NCBI RefSeq assembly: GCF_032921865.1
Contig: NZ_CP136684.1
Location: 221,001-285,000 of the forward strand
Length of the DNA: 64,000 bases
Reading direction: 5' to 3'
From: Thalassospira lucentensis
GTDB taxonomy: Bacteria > Pseudomonadota > Alphaproteobacteria > Rhodospirillales > Thalassospiraceae
Positions 61,048 to 64,000 of this stretch are shown one piece after another. How positions within the stretch are numbered: position 1 is the first letter of the stretch; each line of letters opens with the position of its first letter. The notes beneath the pieces were generated by a model, which was not told the origin of the DNA, did not search any database, and worked only from the letters and a program-made list of their open reading frames with translations. The position numbers and the translations under genes were made by a program.

Positions 61048-62565
61048 TTATTTCCAGCTCATCTGGAAGAAGCGCGGAATAGCATCCGTGGTCGGTGCAT
61101 ATTCCAGATCCTTGGTGAACACGTAGTTCGAGTTATAGGAGAACAACGGCAACCAATAGGCTTCTTCGGCAATACGCTTCAGGGCTTTGGCGTAGTATTC
61201 CTTGCGCTCGTCGGGATCGACGGAACTGTCGGCAACATCCAGCCATTCCTTGACCTGCTCGTCTTGCGCGCTATCAAGACTGCCAAGCTTGAAATACTGG
61301 CTGACGATCGCCGACGCATCATTGATCGAATAGGATCCCCATGTCTGGAACGACATCGGGACCTCGCCCTTCATGCTCAGTTCACGCAGTGCCGAATATT
61401 GCAGAAGCTTGAAATTGCTTTTGATGCCGACCGCTTCGAGATAACCGAGCATGGCTTCGGCATATTCGCGATCACGATAGGCATAGAAGTCAATTTCAAG
61501 TCCATCCGGATAACCGGCTTCGGCAAGAAGCTGTTTGGCTTTTTCAGGGTCATAGTCATAGACGGCAACGTCCTGTGCACAACCAAACTGCGACGGGAAG
61601 CACGCCGAATTGACGACGCGTGATTTTCCCTTGAGCATTGATGCAACGATGGCATCGCGGTCAATGGCATGCGAAATTGCCTGACGGATAAGCTTGTTGG
61701 TGAACGGATTATCTTCACCACTGCGTCCCGCGGCATCAAATTGCAGATAACCGATGCGCATGGTGCTTTCGTTGGCAACCGTGAATTCACCCATCGCGCC
61801 AAGGCTTTCAGCCTGATCTGGCGGCACCTGCCAGATCCAGTCCAGGCCGCCACTGAACAGTTCGGCTGCCTGGGTGTTGAAATCGGGAATGGTGCGGATA
61901 TCGAGACGACCGATATTGGCCTGCCCCTTCGGGCTGTCCTTGTGATAATTTTCGTACTTCTCCAGCACGAAATGCTTGCCCGGCTCGACCGAAACAACTT
62001 TGTAAGGACCGGTCCCTACCGGATTAAGTCCCATGCCGGTCGGACCGGCTTCGGCATAATATTCATTGGGGTAAATCGATACCGGTCCGGCAAGATATTC
62101 AATCGCCGCCGGGAATGGCGCTTTCAGATGAATGCGGACCTTGAACTGGTCAATCTTCTCGGCACTTTTCATCCAGTTGACGTTGCGCTGGGTTTTAACC
62201 CCGTTCTTTTCATCCGCAACCCAGTTCACGGTCGCGACCACATCGTCAGCATCAAAAGGTTCGCCGTTGTGGAAGGTAACGCCCTGGCGAAGATTGAATT
62301 CAAGGGTTTTGTCATCAACCCATTTCCAGTCCGTCGCCAGATTACCCTGATACTCGCCGGTATAAGGATCGCGGTAAACCAGCCCGTCCCAGATGGAACG
62401 TTGCAGGATGACGCCTTCACGCGCCGAGTTGAAATAACTGTCGACATTTTCAAGTTCTTTGGAGAACGCGACATTGAGGGTATCGTCAGCTTTGTTGGCA
62501 GCAGCTGTTCCAGCAGCGGCCATGGCGAGGGCAAAGATTCCAGCCCCCTTAAGGATCTGTTTCAT
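61048..62565 (-). CDS. Peptide/opine-type ABC substrate-binding protein (DppA-like)
   Basis: 505 residues from the ATG at 62565 (AGGAGG upstream). Signal peptide of about 22 residues (FALAMAAAGTAAANKAD). SBP family 5 features: SIWDGLVYRDPYTGEYQGNLATDWKWVDDKTLEFNLRQGVTFHNGEPFDADDVVATVNW, and the usual VGTGPYKVV stretch. First gene of the minus-strand operon, divergent from the IclR regulator. Substrate is likely a small peptide, with glutathione or a gamma-glutamyl compound possible from the downstream genes. Confidence 0.92.
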   Translation of the reverse strand: MKQILKGAGIFALAMAAAGTAAANKADDTLNVAFSKELENVDSYFNSAREGVILQRSIWDGLVYRDPYTGEYQGNLATDWKWVDDKTLEFNLRQGVTFHNGEPFDADDVVATVNWVADEKNGVKTQRNVNWMKSAEKIDQFKVRIHLKAPFPAAIEYLAGPVSIYPNEYYAEAGPTGMGLNPVGTGPYKVVSVEPGKHFVLEKYENYHKDSPKGQANIGRLDIRTIPDFNTQAAELFSGGLDWIWQVPPDQAESLGAMGEFTVANESTMRIGYLQFDAAGRSGEDNPFTNKLIRQAISHAIDRDAIVASMLKGKSRVVNSACFPSQFGCAQDVAVYDYDPEKAKQLLAEAGYPDGLEIDFYAYRDREYAEAMLGYLEAVGIKSNFKLLQYSALRELSMKGEVPMSFQTWGSYSINDASAIVSQYFKLGSLDSAQDEQVKEWLDVADSSVDPDERKEYYAKALKRIAEEAYWLPLFSYNSNYVFTKDLEYAPTTDAIPRFFQMSWK

Positions 62566-62638
62566 TATAGCCTCCTGATATGAATGCCCTGCTTCGCAAT
62601 ATTTGCGGCAAGACACATTAGATGTATTTAAAACACCT

Positions 62639-62668
62639 TGTATTATATTGTAATACAGCGTACTGTAT
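62639..62668. promoter_or_regulatory. Overlapping palindromes, candidate IclR operator
   Basis: TGTATTA and TAATACA (62639-62657) form one inverted repeat with a five-base spacer. ATACAG and CTGTAT (62653-62668) form a second that overlaps it. Both lie in the 178-base region between dppA and the divergent IclR gene, where this regulator would be expected to bind. Confidence 0.5.
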
Positions 62669-62743
62669 ATAACTACGATAAGGCAACTGGAAGCAGCATG
62701 TCAACCAGCACGTTTGCCATTAAAAAAACGAGGAAATGCGACC

Positions 62744-63523
62744 ATGACGGATGCCAAAGCCCGGCAGCAGGACACCCTTTTTGTCACATCCCTTGAAAAG
62801 GGCATGCGGATACTCGAAGCTTTTTCAGAAGACAAAACCGAACTTGGCCTTGCCGACCTTGTAAAGGTTACCGGTCTTGAAAAGAGTGCGGCACAACGAT
62901 ATGCCAACACACTATACGAGCTTGGCTATCTGGAAAAAAATCCTGAAACCCGCCGGTTTCGGCCGGCCGTCAAATATCTGGAGATGGCATACAGCTATCT
63001 GTGGGCCGACTATCTGGCACAGTTGGCAATGCCGCGCCTGATCGACCTGAGCCGCCAGACATCCCAAACCATCAACATGGCCGAGCCAATCGGAACCGAC
63101 ATTATTTATGTCGTGCGCATGCCCAACCACCGCACCAATTTCGGGGCTTCGGCGATTGGCAGACGGGTGCCTGCACTTGTCGCATCTTCCGGGCGCGTCA
63201 TCCTGAGCCGCCAGTCCGATCAGGCCATCCGTGACGCGGTCAGCAATTGGCCAACCCGGCAATACACCCAGCGAACAACGATGGATCGTGGCGCCATACT
63301 CGACAATATCCTGATGGCACGCGAAAAGGGATATTGCACCACACAGGGGCAGGTTTTACCCGATGAAGTCAACGTTGCCGCCCCGATCTGCAGCATTGAC
63401 GGAATACCGGTTGGCGCCATCCACTGTTCTCTGCCATCGATCCGCTGGACCATCGAACGTGCAGAAGCAGAAATTGCCCCGCTTGTTGTTGAAGCTGCCC
63501 AATCTATTGTGCCATCAAGATAA
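62744..63523 (+). CDS. IclR-family transcriptional regulator
   Basis: 259 residues from the ATG at 62744, with ACGAGG upstream. Winged-helix domain at about 12-75 ([51 protein letters not shown]), then the IclR effector domain (about 90-250) ending with [17 protein letters not shown]. Divergent from the dpp operon, so it probably controls it. Ends before a gene-poor stretch ahead of the rRNA operon terminator. Confidence 0.92.
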   Translation: MTDAKARQQDTLFVTSLEKGMRILEAFSEDKTELGLADLVKVTGLEKSAAQRYANTLYELGYLEKNPETRRFRPAVKYLEMAYSYLWADYLAQLAMPRLIDLSRQTSQTINMAEPIGTDIIYVVRMPNHRTNFGASAIGRRVPALVASSGRVILSRQSDQAIRDAVSNWPTRQYTQRTTMDRGAILDNILMAREKGYCTTQGQVLPDEVNVAAPICSIDGIPVGAIHCSLPSIRWTIERAEAEIAPLVVEAAQSIVPSR

Positions 63524-63565
63524 ACGGCGCCGACATTTATAGCAGAAGTGGTTACGTGGGCAGGA

Positions 63566-63646
63566 TCAGTCTCCGCCCTTGGGGCTTCGCCAGCTCCGCA
63601 AATAACCTTTCAAACAGGCATTGGCCTGTTGCGGGTTCCAATCCAT
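63566..63646 (-). CDS. Possible 26-residue micro-ORF downstream of the rRNA operon terminator
   Basis: ATG at 63646 with GGGGG five bases upstream; encodes [20 protein letters not shown] and six more residues before TGA. No known family. It is next to the rRNA terminator, in a 140-base stretch otherwise free of features, and could equally be chance. A six-base-pair hairpin (AACAGG/CCTGTT) lies inside it. Confidence 0.2.
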   Translation of the reverse strand: MDWNPQQANACLKGYLRSWRSPKGGD

Positions 63647-63668
63647 AAGCCCCCGGCAAACGAACATT

Positions 63669-63700
63669 AAAAAAGCCCGCCACGAGGGCGAGCTTTTTTA
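63669..63700 (-). terminator. rRNA operon terminator (bidirectional-looking)
   Basis: Plus-strand AAAAAAGC-CGCC and GGCG-GCTTTTTT arms pair around a short loop, with one mismatch. It lies five bases after the tRNA-fMet 3' end on the minus strand, and its minus-strand T-run would end the rRNA transcript. Confidence 0.9.
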
Positions 63701-63704
63701 AAGT

Positions 63705-63781
<77 letters not shown>

Positions 63782-63888
63782 TCAGGGTGTATTATAACCG
63801 GTGGGTTAAATAGATAACGCCGCATCATGATGTGAGGCGGCGTTGGATGTTTTGTGTGGTTAGGGAATATTTTGTGCTGTGTTTAGAA

Positions 63889-64000
63889 GGCCCGGCGGTG
63901 ACCTACTCTCCCGTGCCTTAAGACAAAGTACCATCGGCGCAGGCAGGTTTCACTTCTGAGTTCGGGATGGGATCAGGTGGTTCCCGGCCGCTATGGCCAC
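63889..64000 (-). rRNA. rrf: 5S rRNA, 3' part, cut by the window edge
   Basis: Minus-strand sequence contains GGGAACCACCTGATCCCATC, CCGAACTCAGAAGTGAAAC, CGCCGATGGTACTTTG and GGGAGAGTAGGTCACCGCC, the conserved 5S landmarks. Its 5' end lies a few bases outside the window; the 3' end is estimated near 63889. 23S and 16S are expected further right. Confidence 0.95.

Overview
The window looks like chromosome of a Gram-negative, probably marine, alphaproteobacterium. A Thalassospira-like member of the Rhodospirillales is my best guess. This rests on overall gene content, moderate GC, many TRAP/TctABC-type solute systems, and an rRNA operon whose 3' end (5S rRNA followed by initiator tRNA-fMet) runs off the right edge on the minus strand. 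I could not run a taxonomic search, so this placement is an inference.

Layout from left to right. (1) 1-2.4 kb: minus-strand membrane genes (band-7/SPFH protein, a small two-helix protein, a DUF697 protein). (2) 2.6-8.3 kb: a tightly overlapped four-gene plus-strand operon (periplasmic sensor, sensor-HAMP-MFS fusion, orphan ABC-type binding protein, GNAT acetyltransferase), facing an orphan TAXI binding protein. (3) 8.6-13.8 kb: a diaminopropionate ammonia-lyase-like PLP enzyme, two tandem SyrD/PvdE-type peptide-export ABC half-transporters and a type II thioesterase, with no NRPS in sight. (4) 14.1-23.9 kb: a uronate/polyuronide catabolic locus (kduI, kduD, GH105 hydrolase, TRAP DctPQM, LacI regulator and an 822-residue protein of unknown family). 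(5) 23.9-35.0 kb: a tricarboxylate locus (fused TctA-TctB, TctC, TctDE two-component system, TcuA/TcuB, PrpF-type isomerase, isocitrate/isopropylmalate-type dehydrogenase, GntR regulator). (6) 35.8-54.0 kb: a complete NRPS-independent siderophore locus in achromobactin gene order (acsD, a fused acsE-acsF, exporter, acsC, acsB, acsA, cbrABCD), extended by a FhuF-like ferric reductase, an RraA-like protein and a TonB receptor, with Fur-box-like sites at both ends. (7) 54.2-63.5 kb: peptide/gamma-glutamyl compound uptake and hydrolysis (DppABCDF, GGT, M20 peptidase, IclR). (8) 63.7-64.0 kb: tRNA-fMet and 5S rRNA.

The most unusual items are these: a single polypeptide joining the siderophore decarboxylase and the diaminobutyrate aminotransferase; the RraA-like protein in the same operon, which lacks the family's usual arginine; the sensor-HAMP-MFS operon; the orphan peptide exporter pair; the unknown 822-residue protein paired with kduI; and a 77-bp double-hairpin element present twice, 40 kb apart, each copy at the 3' end of a minus-strand gene.

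Working together, loci 4, 5 and 7 are self-contained import-plus-catabolism modules, each with its own regulator. Locus 6 would make a citrate-based siderophore from oxaloacetate/acetyl-CoA, serine, diaminobutyrate and 2-oxoglutarate, export it, re-import the ferric form and release the iron reductively.
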